Translations under genes and position numbers: made by a program
Shown here: positions 1-6,434 of the stretch, piece by piece
How positions within the stretch are numbered: the first letter of the stretch is position 1
Layout: every line of letters begins with the position of its first letter
Notes under the pieces: model-generated
What the model saw: only the letters and a program-made list of their open reading frames with translations
Told to the model about the DNA's origin: nothing
Database searches by the model: none
Assembly (NCBI GenBank): GCA_021823825.1
Contig: JAKANJ010000012.1
Location: forward strand, 1 to 13,169
Direction: 5' to 3'
DNA from: a bacterium
GTDB taxonomy: Bacteria; Patescibacteriota; Minisyncoccia; Phycocordibacterales; UBA1550
Length of the DNA stretch: 13,169 nt

Positions 1-1
1 T

Positions 2-241
2 ATTATTGAAATCCTTCGAAAAGCACATGTACCAATTGCCCAATCTTTATCAAAAGACGGCCTCGCACAGCAACTCGCAATTGCCGAGCGAAGTGGTGCC
101 CCCTACACAATTATCTTTGGCCAAAAAGAGGCTCTTGAGGATACTGTCATTGCTCGCAATATGGAAACACGCTCCCAGGAAACTGTTAAATTAGCCGACT
201 TGCCCGACTTTGTTAGACACCTAAAAGAAGAGCTACGCTAG
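2..241 (+). CDS. hisS: Histidyl-tRNA synthetase, C-terminal fragment (5' end outside window)
   Basis: The open frame enters from the left edge and gives 79 residues before TAG. The peptide reads as the end of a class II histidyl-tRNA synthetase anticodon-binding domain: SLSKDGLAQQLAIAERSGAP, then YTIIFGQKEAL, then VIARNMETRSQETV, then a closing helix DLPDFVRHLKEEL. The glycine-flanked 'I-G-Q-K-E' strand followed by an 'R-(N/D)-M' strand and 'Q-E-T-V' is characteristic of HisRS and distinguishes it from ProRS or ThrRS, which share the fold. The enzyme charges tRNA-His in the cytoplasm using ATP; this domain recognises the anticodon. No terminator is visible before the rpsU promoter. The family call is by recognition; the catalytic core is not in the window. 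Confidence 0.85.
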   Translation: MIEILRKAHVPIAQSLSKDGLAQQLAIAERSGAPYTIIFGQKEALEDTVIARNMETRSQETVKLADLPDFVRHLKEELR

Positions 242-275
242 TTTAATCCTCTTTTTCTTTTAAAATCAGTAGAAT

Positions 276-304
276 TTGCATTCAAAGCATCTTTGTGGTA
301 ACCT
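276..304 (+). promoter_or_regulatory. Candidate sigma70 promoter for rpsU-ybeY-ftsA
   Basis: A -35 TTGCAT (276-281) is followed by a 17-bp spacer and a -10 TAACCT (299-304), preceded by an extended-10 TG (296-297). The predicted transcription start is about 311, one base before the rpsU ATG. This argues for a leaderless mRNA and for the ATG at 312 over an in-frame upstream start at 276, which would sit inside the -35 box. Confidence 0.45.
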
Positions 305-311
305 ATCGCCT

Positions 312-563
312 ATGTCTACGGTAAACGCAGAAGTCAAGAAAAACAACAACGAGAACGCAATCAGCCTTATCCGCCGCTTTACCAAGCGCGTACAAGGAGC
401 GGGAGTTATTCCTCGCATTCGTTCTATCCGATGGAGCCAGCGCAAGCCATCTGCTTTTAAGATGAAAAAAAGCGCACTTGTCGTCCTCGCACGACGTGCA
501 GAATTTGAAAAACTCGACAAACTTGGAAAACTTGTTAAGGTCGCAAAGAAAAGAGGACGCTAG
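312..563 (+). CDS. rpsU: Small ribosomal subunit protein bS21
   Basis: The product is 83 residues, slightly longer than the usual ~70. bS21 is a basic 30S protein near the mRNA exit side and the anti-Shine-Dalgarno end of 16S rRNA. The sequence has the S21 core: NAISLIRRFTKRVQGAGVIP (about 15-34), then IRSIRWSQRKPSAFKMKK and a basic helix ending in VAKKRGR. The order polar N-terminus, 'RRF.R......G', then Lys/Arg-rich helix is the family pattern in its CPR form. No Shine-Dalgarno is present before ATG 312, and the predicted promoter places the transcript start at the ATG. ybeY starts 8 nt after the stop, so the two are probably co-transcribed. An in-frame start at 276 adds 12 unconserved residues and is disfavoured. 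Confidence 0.9.
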   Translation: MSTVNAEVKKNNNENAISLIRRFTKRVQGAGVIPRIRSIRWSQRKPSAFKMKKSALVVLARRAEFEKLDKLGKLVKVAKKRGR

Positions 564-571
564 TCGCAACA

Positions 572-949
572 ATGCCGCTCACGATTACAAACACAGCAAA
601 AGGCAAGCTCCCCCGCTTGCCTTTTGCTAAAATTGCCACCGCTGTGCTCGGACCTAAATACGAGTGCGGACTTGTTATTGTAAGCTCAAGGAAATCTCGC
701 GAACTTAATCGAACCTACCGATCCAAGGACTCCTCAACCAACATCCTCGCTTTCCCTATTGATAAAAATGAAGGAGATATTTTTTTGGATTTAAAAAAGG
801 CACGCTCCGAGTGCGCACTTTTTGACCGTACGTACACCAATTTTGTAGCATTTCTTTTCATACATTCACTTTTTCATTTGAAAGGTTTCGATCATAGTAG
901 TAAGATGGAGGCACAGGAGCGAAAAATTCGCGCGCTCTTTGGTATCTAA
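572..949 (+). CDS. ybeY: Endoribonuclease YbeY (rRNA maturation factor)
   Basis: YbeY is a metal-dependent single-strand endoribonuclease acting in 16S rRNA 3'-end maturation and ribosome quality control. The 125-residue product is somewhat shorter than typical (~150). The signature HSLFHLKGFDH gives the three zinc ligands H98, H102 and H108 with the family spacing H-x3-H-x5-H. Upstream are the conserved strands NRTYRSKDSSTNILAFP (about 46-62), equivalent to 'N..YR..d..TDVLSFP', and GDIFLDL (69-74). The Asp of TDVLSFP is Asn here (TNILAFP). It lies 8 nt after rpsU and 15 nt before ftsA, with no recognisable ribosome binding site, which fits one translation and division operon. Placement beside rpsU fits a ribosome-maturation role. 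Confidence 0.9.
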   Translation: MPLTITNTAKGKLPRLPFAKIATAVLGPKYECGLVIVSSRKSRELNRTYRSKDSSTNILAFPIDKNEGDIFLDLKKARSECALFDRTYTNFVAFLFIHSLFHLKGFDHSSKMEAQERKIRALFGI

Positions 950-964
950 TAAGCGAACATCACA

Positions 965-2128
965 ATGCGCACTCCAACAAAACGCATCGCCACTGGAATC
1001 GATGTCGGGACACACGTTACTCGTGTGGTTGTTGTTGAGCACACGAGTGGCGAATCTCCACGTATCATTGGTATGGGTAGCGCAGAAACGCGCGGATTGC
1101 GCCATGGATATATTGTGAATAAAACTGATGCCACGGAAAGTATCCAAAAGGCAATTCTCAATACAGAAAAAATAATTGGTTTCAAAATTAAAAATGCTTT
1201 TCTTTCCGTGGGCGGCATAAGCCTTGAGTCCATGGTCGGACACGGGAGCACAATTATCTCTCGAGCATCTGGCGAAGTCGGTGATATTGATGTACAAAAA
1301 ATAGAGGCAGAAGCAGAAGAAAGCCTTCCTCGACTGGCGAATAAACGCATCGTCTTTAGAATGCCCCTCCGCTACAAGCTTGACAACAAGGAGACCTTGA
1401 CTGACCCGCGTGGGATGATCGGCACAAAACTTGAAGTCAAAATGCTCTTTATTATTGGCCTCGAACAGCATCTTGATGACATTGTGCAGACCATTGAAGA
1501 ACTAGGAATTGAAGTTGACGAGATCATCCCCTCGCCTATCGCCGCTGGTCAAGTTGCTCTCAATAAAAAACAGCGTTCTGTTGGATGTGCGTTGGTGAAC
1601 ATCGGCGCAGAAACGGTCACCATTGCCGTTTTTGAAAATGACATACCCATCTCATTCCAAGTATTTCCTATTGGATCTACAGACATTACAAACGACATTG
1701 CTATTGGACTTAAGATTCCGCTTGAAGAAGCTGAGCGAATTAAATTGGGAAGCTCAACTGGTACCTATTCTAAAAAGAAACTTGCGGATATTATAGAAGC
1801 GCGATTATACGACATCTTTGAACTTGTTGAATCACATTTAAAAAAAATTGGACGTAGCGGACTTCTTCCCGCTGGAATAATTTTGACGGGAGGAGGTACG
1901 GGTATTGCCACCATTGAAGACCTTGCAAAAGCCGTGCTCAAACTCCCCTCGTCGTTGGCACAACCAGTCGTTGCAAATGCTGGCAAACATATTGTAAAAG
2001 ACTCATCCTGGCTTGTTGCTTATGGGCTTGCACTCTACGCACTCCAAAAACCCGAAGGTACAAAAAGTACGACAGCTCGTGATATTTTGAATACCGTAAA
2101 AAGTTGGGTAAAACCATTTTTACCTTAA
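965..2128 (+). CDS. ftsA: Cell division protein FtsA
   Basis: FtsA is the actin-like ATPase that tethers FtsZ to the inner face of the membrane and recruits the divisome. The 387-residue product has the actin-fold elements in order: phosphate-1 loop GIDVGTHVTRVVVVE (11-25), the SHS2/1C insert (about 85-170), phosphate-2 ALVNIGAETVTIAVFE (209-224), and the adenosine motif IILTGGGTGIATIEDL (305-320). The C-terminus, ARDILNTVKSWVKPFLP (371-387), is a plausible amphipathic helix with W381 and hydrophobics facing one way, matching the membrane-targeting tail of FtsA. Length is slightly below the ~420 of E. coli. The start ATG 965 lies 15 nt after ybeY. ftsZ follows about 570 bp downstream, with a small independent gene between them, an unusual interruption. 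Confidence 0.93.
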   Translation: MRTPTKRIATGIDVGTHVTRVVVVEHTSGESPRIIGMGSAETRGLRHGYIVNKTDATESIQKAILNTEKIIGFKIKNAFLSVGGISLESMVGHGSTIISRASGEVGDIDVQKIEAEAEESLPRLANKRIVFRMPLRYKLDNKETLTDPRGMIGTKLEVKMLFIIGLEQHLDDIVQTIEELGIEVDEIIPSPIAAGQVALNKKQRSVGCALVNIGAETVTIAVFENDIPISFQVFPIGSTDITNDIAIGLKIPLEEAERIKLGSSTGTYSKKKLADIIEARLYDIFELVESHLKKIGRSGLLPAGIILTGGGTGIATIEDLAKAVLKLPSSLAQPVVANAGKHIVKDSSWLVAYGLALYALQKPEGTKSTTARDILNTVKSWVKPFLP

Positions 2129-2129
2129 C

Positions 2130-2158
2130 TTTACAGAGAGATTTAATATTGATATCAT
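2130..2158 (+). promoter_or_regulatory. Sigma70-type promoter of the small Cys-rich gene
   Basis: TTTACA (2130-2135), a 17-bp spacer and TATCAT (2153-2158) lie just after the ftsA stop. The predicted start is near 2165, giving a leader of about 57 nt. The leader contains a short hairpin, CCACC-TAT-GGTGG (2182-2194), and the ribosome binding site at 2208. The gene can therefore be expressed independently of ftsA. Confidence 0.55.
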
Positions 2159-2207
2159 CCTACTGGAAAAGTCATGGCAAACCACCTATGGTGGAGCCTA
2201 AAATCCT

Positions 2208-2214
2208 AAGGAGG
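2208..2214 (+). promoter_or_regulatory. Strong Shine-Dalgarno site deciding a GTG start
   Basis: AAGGAGG is a full match to the anti-Shine-Dalgarno core, 7 nt before GTG at 2222. It is one of only two such sites I see before genes in this window. AGGA (2209-2212) could pair with TCCT (2218-2221) just before the start codon, so partial occlusion of the site is possible, but that is speculative. Confidence 0.75.
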
Positions 2215-2221
2215 TTTTCCT

Positions 2222-2560
2222 GTGGACCCAAAACGATTTCGAACAGCATTTGAAACCGTCCAAAAGTTACAACACCGTTCTTCTCTGCCAGAAGAACGCA
2301 ACCGAGCCTGGGAAGAGCTCAAGGAAGCTGCTACTCCCGATCACGTTGGAAAGAGTAAGAGCTTTCGTTTTTCCGACAGTGTGAGTTGCTCGTGTGGATG
2401 GGAAAGCCCTGGATATTGGGACCTTTTAGAAGCTGCCTGGGATGACTGGGCCGCGCACGTAGCGGATACCTGCGGAATCATGCCCAGGAGATGCCCCTGC
2501 GGCAAGATGTACACCCCCATCGAAGGCGGCGCGCCCTGCCACAAACTTGAGCCACTTTAA
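2222..2560 (+). CDS. Small Cys/His-rich protein, probably zinc-binding, unknown function
   Basis: The 112-residue product starts at GTG, fixed by the Shine-Dalgarno site. I do not recognise a named family. The N-terminal 45 residues are charged and helical. The centre has CSCGWESPGYWDLLEAAWDD (56-75) followed by W76 and H79, a pattern 'C-x-C-G-W ... A ... W-x-x-H' seen in small zinc-ribbon-like domains. The C-terminal part has C84, C91, C93, C106 and H107. Six Cys and two adjacent His in the last 60 residues suggest one or two metal sites. No signal peptide or membrane segment is visible, so it is probably cytoplasmic. The gene has its own promoter and terminator and sits between ftsA and ftsZ. 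A role in division cannot be inferred from position alone. Confidence 0.75.
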   Translation: MDPKRFRTAFETVQKLQHRSSLPEERNRAWEELKEAATPDHVGKSKSFRFSDSVSCSCGWESPGYWDLLEAAWDDWAAHVADTCGIMPRRCPCGKMYTPIEGGAPCHKLEPL

Positions 2561-2593
2561 TAGCTCCATTCCCCCAGTTACTTCAACCACGCA

Positions 2594-2620
2594 AAATGGC
2601 CCCGAACTCCGGGGCCATTT
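2594..2620 (+). terminator. Intrinsic terminator after the Cys-rich gene
   Basis: An 11-bp stem AAATGGCCCCG / CGGGGCCATTT with a 5-nt loop lies 34 nt after the stop codon. The 3' arm ends in TTT followed by ATC, so the U-tract is short but the stem is GC-rich. It insulates the small gene from ftsZ. Confidence 0.75.
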
Positions 2621-2640
2621 ATCATATATGTGGACTTCTT

Positions 2641-2670
2641 TTGCCCCCTTTGCTATTGTAGTGGTACTAG
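2641..2670 (+). promoter_or_regulatory. Candidate promoter for ftsZ-trxB
   Basis: TTGCCC (2641-2646), an 18-bp spacer and TACTAG (2665-2670), with an extended-10 TG at 2662-2663. The predicted start is near 2677, leaving a leader of about 25 nt without a Shine-Dalgarno site. Alternative boxes slightly downstream (TTGTAG 2656 with TAGTAT 2678) are also possible. Confidence 0.4.
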
Positions 2671-2701
2671 CAATTATTAGTATTAAATTAGACCATATCG
2701 T

Positions 2702-3949
2702 ATGTCAAAAGTAGAACCCGAAGTTGAAACATTTGCTCGCATTAAGGTAATCGGTGTTGGAGGTTCCGGCAAGAATGCAGTGAACCACATGGTGGACTCA
2801 AAAGTAAAAGGTGTCGAGTTTATCGTGATGAACACCGATGCACAAGACTTGCATCACTCTCTCGCAAAAAAGAAAATTCACATCGGGAAAAATATTACGC
2901 GAGGCCTTGGTACAGGAATGAACCCCGAGCTCGGACGCAAGGCTGCAGAAGAAACGAAAGAGGAAATTCAGGGAGTTCTAAAGGGCGCTGATATGGTCTT
3001 CATTACGTGCGGTATGGGGGGCGGAACAGGAACAGGCGCTTCCTCAATCGTTGCGACTGTTGCAAAGGAGCAAGGAGCTCTCACTATCGGTGTTGTTACT
3101 CGTCCATTTTCATTTGAAGGAGCTCACCGTGGTCGCCTTGCTGACCAAGGACTTGAAGAACTTCGCAAGCAAGTTGACGCGCTTATCGTTATTCCTAACG
3201 ACCGCGTTATGCTTATCGCCGACAAGGATACAACGTTTAAAAATGCATTTAGAGCATGCGACGAGGTTCTTCGACAGGCGGTTGAGAGTATTTCTGACCT
3301 CATCACAACTCCTGGCATTATTAACGTAGACTTTGCAGATATTCGTGCGGTGCTTTCAAACTCAGGTTCAGCACTTCTTGGACTTGGTTCCTCAAGTGGA
3401 GATAACCGTGCGCAAGAAGCGGCACTCGCTGCTATCAACTCCCCTCTTCTTGACCTTTCTATTTCTGGGGCAAAGGGCGTTCTCTTTGCAATCGCGGGTG
3501 GCGACGATCTTCGTATGCATGAAATCAACGAAGCTGCAAAAATTATTACTGAATCGGTTGACCCAGACGCACGCATTATCTTTGGCGCGATTCATGACGA
3601 AAAACTAAAGAAAAATGAAATCAAAGTAACCGTTATTGCGTCAGGTTTCCCTGAAGGTGTTGAGAAGCGCAACCTTTTCTCTGGAGCAACAAAACAACAA
3701 GCAGTACGACGCGAGGAAGCGCTCGATAAACATGTTGAGCCAGTGGGAGAAATTCATCACAGCTTCATGGAGCAAGAACCAAAGAAAGTTGATGTATCCC
3801 ACACCGCAACACCCGCAAATGCAACCGTGAGTGCGCCTGCTCCTAAGAAAGCAAAAGAGCCGGTAGCAATTATTGACCTAGAAGCAGAAGACACGACAGA
3901 AGACTGGAGTGCCATTCCTGCGTTTTTGAGACGTCCCAAGAAAGCCTAA
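2702..3949 (+). CDS. ftsZ: Cell division protein FtsZ
   Basis: FtsZ is the tubulin-like GTPase forming the Z ring. The 415-residue product has the N-terminal nucleotide fold IKVIGVGGSGKNAVNHM (14-30), the tubulin signature GGGTGTGAS (106-114), the PFSFEG strand, and the T7 segment with the catalytic-type Asp in INVDFADIRAVLSNSG. After about residue 320 comes a variable Ala/Pro/Glu-rich linker. The tail is DWSAIPAFLRRPKKA, which matches the conserved C-terminal peptide (D-x-P-x-F-L-R) that binds FtsA. With ftsA nearby this is a complete FtsA-FtsZ tethering pair. The ATG at 2702 lies in the only sensible context; trxB follows after 16 nt and is probably co-transcribed. Confidence 0.96.
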   Translation: MSKVEPEVETFARIKVIGVGGSGKNAVNHMVDSKVKGVEFIVMNTDAQDLHHSLAKKKIHIGKNITRGLGTGMNPELGRKAAEETKEEIQGVLKGADMVFITCGMGGGTGTGASSIVATVAKEQGALTIGVVTRPFSFEGAHRGRLADQGLEELRKQVDALIVIPNDRVMLIADKDTTFKNAFRACDEVLRQAVESISDLITTPGIINVDFADIRAVLSNSGSALLGLGSSSGDNRAQEAALAAINSPLLDLSISGAKGVLFAIAGGDDLRMHEINEAAKIITESVDPDARIIFGAIHDEKLKKNEIKVTVIASGFPEGVEKRNLFSGATKQQAVRREEALDKHVEPVGEIHHSFMEQEPKKVDVSHTATPANATVSAPAPKKAKEPVAIIDLEAEDTTEDWSAIPAFLRRPKKA

Positions 3950-3965
3950 TTTACACTATAAAAAC

Positions 3966-4886
3966 ATGTACGACTTAATTATCATTGGTGGAGGCCCGGC
4001 AGGGTCAGCAGCTGGTGTTTATGCTGCGCGCAAGAGACTCAAGACACTCATGGTGGCTGACTCCGTTGGAGGTCAGTCTGTTGTATCTGCAGAAATACAA
4101 AACTGGATCGGAACTATAAAAATATCTGGGGAGGAGCTTGCAAACTCAATGAGAAAACACGTTGAAGCGTACGCGTCAGATATTCTCACTTTTGCAGAAG
4201 AACGAGCAGAAAAGATTGAGGCAAAAGATGGAAACTTTGTCCTTACGACAGAAAAAGGTTCCTACACCACGCGTGCCGTTCTTATTGCTGCAGGTAGCCA
4301 TCGTCGCAGACTTGAAGCAATAGGAGCAGATCAATTTGAACACAAAGGACTCACCTACTGTGCCTCGTGCGACGGTCCACTTTTTGAAGGACAAGACCTT
4401 GCCGTTGTCGGTGGAGGCAACGCTGCTCTTGAAACAGCGATAGAACTTCTTGCTTATGCGAAAAGTGTTCTAATCTTCAACAGAGGAGAAGATTTTCCCC
4501 GTGCAGATGCAGTAACGGTTGAGAAAATTCTTTCAAATCCAAAAATTCGCGTAATCAACAACGCAGAAATAACAGAAGTCAAAGGTGACACTTTTGTAAA
4601 CGGACTTGTCTACAAAGATAAGAAAAGTGGCGAGACCAAGGAACTTCCCATCGGAGGTATCTTTGTTGAGATTGGACAGCTCCCCAATACCGAATTTGTA
4701 AAAGGCCTTGTTGATTTGAATGCACAAAATCAAATCATTATTGATCCTCGCACTCAACAAACCCACACAAAGGGCATCTGGGCAGCTGGGGATTGCACTG
4801 ACGTACTATATCATCAGAACAACATTGCAGCAGGAGATGCAGTTCGCGCACTTGAAGATATCTACAAAACCCTGCATACAAAATAA
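3966..4886 (+). CDS. trxB: Thioredoxin reductase / AhpF-type FAD-NAD(P)H disulfide reductase
   Basis: The 306-residue product has the layout of low-Mr thioredoxin reductases: FAD-binding IIGGGPAGSAAGVYAA (6-21), redox-active disulfide C132-A-S-C135-D-G, pyridine-nucleotide motif VVGGGNAALETA (147-158), and the closing FAD motif GIWAAGDCTD (270-279). It would move electrons from NAD(P)H via FAD to a thioredoxin- or glutaredoxin-like partner in the cytoplasm. In place of the HRRxxxR stretch that binds the NADPH 2'-phosphate it has FNRGEDFPRAD (171-181). Other segments (CDGPLFEGQ, EVKGD, GIFVEIGQLPNT) recall the reductase half of AhpF, which prefers NADH. It has no AhpF N-terminal thioredoxin repeats, as a standalone TrxB would lack them. 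Cofactor preference is inference; the family is secure. Confidence 0.88.
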   Translation: MYDLIIIGGGPAGSAAGVYAARKRLKTLMVADSVGGQSVVSAEIQNWIGTIKISGEELANSMRKHVEAYASDILTFAEERAEKIEAKDGNFVLTTEKGSYTTRAVLIAAGSHRRRLEAIGADQFEHKGLTYCASCDGPLFEGQDLAVVGGGNAALETAIELLAYAKSVLIFNRGEDFPRADAVTVEKILSNPKIRVINNAEITEVKGDTFVNGLVYKDKKSGETKELPIGGIFVEIGQLPNTEFVKGLVDLNAQNQIIIDPRTQQTHTKGIWAAGDCTDVLYHQNNIAAGDAVRALEDIYKTLHTK

Positions 4887-4890
4887 TATT

Positions 4891-4932
4891 TATCTAAAAA
4901 AACCAGCTTCTAGAAGCTGGTTTTTTTAGATA
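4891..4932 (+). terminator. Perfect 42-bp palindromic terminator after trxB
   Basis: The arms at 4891-4910 and 4913-4932 are exact reverse complements of 20 nt around a central TA. The core CCAGCTTC/GAAGCTGG is flanked by seven A on the left and seven T on the right, so it works as a Rho-independent terminator in both directions. It begins a few bases after the trxB stop and closes the ftsZ-trxB unit. Confidence 0.9.
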
Positions 4933-4946
4933 GCTGCGCATATCAT

Positions 4947-4975
4947 TTGCACCTACGTATTGCCCGTGGTATGTT
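4947..4975 (+). promoter_or_regulatory. Promoter of the heme/flavin electron-transfer operon
   Basis: TTGCAC (4947-4952), a 17-bp spacer and TATGTT (4970-4975) with an extended-10 TG at 4967-4968. The predicted start is about 4982, one base before ATG 4983. The geometry is the same as at rpsU. It follows directly after the trxB terminator. Confidence 0.55.
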
Positions 4976-4982
4976 TATTTCT

Positions 4983-5231
4983 ATGACTGGACAAATTGCA
5001 ACAACATTTCTTGGTAACGATCTTGTGTGGTGGACAGGGATTCTCGGTGGTGTATTTTTTGTCCTTTTGGTAATTACGGCAGCAGTTAAACAGTACAACT
5101 TCAATATCTTCATGAAGTGGCAAGTTCGTCTTACTTCCCTTCATCATTGGTTCGGATGGCTCACCGTTGGGTTCCTTCTCCTGCATTTCCTCCTTGCAAT
5201 ATTCCAGTTTAATCTCCATGTCTTTTTTTAA
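4983..5231 (+). CDS. Two-helix cytochrome-b-like membrane protein (ferric-reductase-type TM fragment)
   Basis: The 82-residue protein has TM1 at about 13-36 (DLVWWTGILGGVFFVLLVIT...) and TM2 at about 53-77. Between them is a positively charged, probably cytoplasmic loop (K36, K45, R49). TM2 reads LHHWFGWLTVGFLLLHFLL: H54/H55 and H68 are 13-14 residues apart on one helix, the spacing used for heme ligands in ferric reductase, NADPH oxidase and cytochrome b561 proteins. Those families have about six helices, so this is a minimal version that would need to oligomerise or use a partner. The next gene, an FAD/NAD(P) reductase, overlaps by 14 nt, which suggests translational coupling and a split oxidoreductase. 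ATG 4983 is chosen because upstream in-frame starts lie within the promoter. Heme binding is inferred. Confidence 0.7.
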   Translation: MTGQIATTFLGNDLVWWTGILGGVFFVLLVITAAVKQYNFNIFMKWQVRLTSLHHWFGWLTVGFLLLHFLLAIFQFNLHVFF

Positions 5232-5940
5232 GACAATCAAACATTGGTTTACCGAAGCACCCCATTTCGAAGGCACTATTACCGCATCGGAGCGTATTGG
5301 GGCGCGCATTCAAAAAGTGACGATTAGTCTACCTGCGCCAGTTGCGGTACCCTTCCCTGTCGGCTGTTTCGTTCAAGCAATGACCTGGGGTGTGATCCCC
5401 CGTGCTTATTCTGTCGCAACCGCAACAACAACCTCGTTTACACTCCTTGTTAGTTTCAGCGGCATGGGAGCAGGTTCGCGATTTTTTGCCGAGGCACCTA
5501 TTGGTACAAAGGTAACATGCTATGGACCCTTTGATGATTTTCCCTACCATGCAGGAACAGGTCGTACTAAAATATTTTTTGCAACATCAACGGGCGTTGC
5601 ACCCTTCCGAAGAATGGTAGAAATACCCCTGAAAGAAGGATTTGAGACTGCGCTCTTCCTTGGCACACCAAAAGAAGCAGACATTGCATTCAAAAAGGAG
5701 TTTGAAGATCTTGAACGAGCGAATCCCCTTTTTCATTTTATTCCCGTTCTTTCCGCTGGCGATACAACATGGAAAGGAGCGCGCGGATATGTGACCGACC
5801 AGTTTAAAGGGCGAGGCGACCTCTTGAGGGAAAGCGACATCTATATCTGCGGCGTTCCCATGATGACTGCTGGGGTCCTTGCAATGCTTAAAAAGGAAGG
5901 TGTTCCCGAGAGCCAAATTTTTGTGCAAAAATTTGGCTAA
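5218..5940 (+). CDS. Ferredoxin-reductase-family FAD/NAD(P)-binding oxidoreductase
   Basis: The 240-residue protein is an FNR-fold flavoprotein. It has the FAD-binding RAYSVA (62-67, the R-x-Y-S motif), GMGAGSRF (82-89), the NAD(P) motif ATSTGVAPFRRMV (122-134), and CGVPMM (211-216), ending in FVQKFG. No Cys cluster for a 2Fe-2S centre and no membrane segment are present, so it corresponds to the cytosolic reductase half of ferric-reductase or NADPH-oxidase-like enzymes. It likely oxidises NAD(P)H and passes electrons via FAD to the heme subunit encoded just upstream. The start ATG 5218 overlaps the preceding gene by 14 nt; a longer in-frame start at 5167 would translate the TM2 coding region out of frame and is unlikely. 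The physiological acceptor is not evident from this gene. Confidence 0.85.
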   Translation: MSFFKTIKHWFTEAPHFEGTITASERIGARIQKVTISLPAPVAVPFPVGCFVQAMTWGVIPRAYSVATATTTSFTLLVSFSGMGAGSRFFAEAPIGTKVTCYGPFDDFPYHAGTGRTKIFFATSTGVAPFRRMVEIPLKEGFETALFLGTPKEADIAFKKEFEDLERANPLFHFIPVLSAGDTTWKGARGYVTDQFKGRGDLLRESDIYICGVPMMTAGVLAMLKKEGVPESQIFVQKFG

Positions 5941-5951
5941 CAAGCTATACT
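5921..5951 (+). promoter_or_regulatory. Possible internal promoter
   Basis: A good -10 TATACT (5946-5951) lies in the 22-bp gap after the reductase. The best -35 is TTGTGC (5921-5926) with a long 19-bp spacer, overlapping the end of the reductase gene. The predicted start is about 5958, 5 nt before ATG 5963. This would give extra transcription of the last three genes. Confidence 0.35.
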
Positions 5952-5962
5952 AAAGTAACTAT

Positions 5963-6430
5963 ATGCAAAAGATAAAAGAAACAACCTACCCAGGGCTCAA
6001 AGGTGTTCGAAGGTACGGACTAATTCTTGTCGGTACGCTAGCGGTACTCCACCTGGTCGCATATTTCTCCATACGATGGGTAGAGACAAATGAGATTCGC
6101 AATGAACTTGTGCAATGGTCACAAACCCTTCCTGCTACAAGTGCCACCCAGCCAACAGCAGAAGTACATCTTCCTCAAGATATTTTTGCCCTTCACGTAA
6201 AGACGTTGGACCGAACAGGCTTTTATGAAACGAGAACGGATGAAGGATACCTCGTCTACGCAAACCCAGAGAATAACTACATTCTTGCAAAATCAAAAGA
6301 ATCAATTAATCGCGAGCTTACAAATTTTGCTATAACCCTTGGATCACTTTTCGCAGGCGAGCTTGTCCTCCTTTTTGGATGGTGGATGTTTGCCAAAGCA
6401 AAAGTTCGTGAATTATTTGAAGTAGTATAA
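5963..6430 (+). CDS. Two-TM protein with extracytoplasmic domain, unknown function
   Basis: The 155-residue protein has a basic N-terminus (KIKETTYPGLKGVRR), TM1 at about 18-38, an external domain at about 40-118, TM2 at about 120-143, and a short basic tail AKAKVRELFEVV. This is the outline of the sensory N-terminus of a membrane histidine kinase, but no HAMP, kinase or other output domain follows. I do not recognise a family. It lies 22 nt after the flavin reductase and 4 nt before the FMN-binding protein, so it belongs to the same unit. By position it could be an assembly, docking or sensor component of the electron-transfer system; this is inference only. No Cys, and only two His (H30 in TM1, H78 in the external domain), so it is unlikely to be a redox carrier itself. 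Confidence 0.75.
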   Translation: MQKIKETTYPGLKGVRRYGLILVGTLAVLHLVAYFSIRWVETNEIRNELVQWSQTLPATSATQPTAEVHLPQDIFALHVKTLDRTGFYETRTDEGYLVYANPENNYILAKSKESINRELTNFAITLGSLFAGELVLLFGWWMFAKAKVRELFEVV

Positions 6431-6434
6431 ATTT

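Noticed and set aside
6..194. 62-codon open frame at the left edge.
   Set aside because: Out of frame with the hisS end, which has clear family similarity.
866..1471. 201-codon minus-strand open frame antisense to ybeY and ftsA.
   Set aside because: Shadow frame of conserved genes; no family resemblance or initiation signal.
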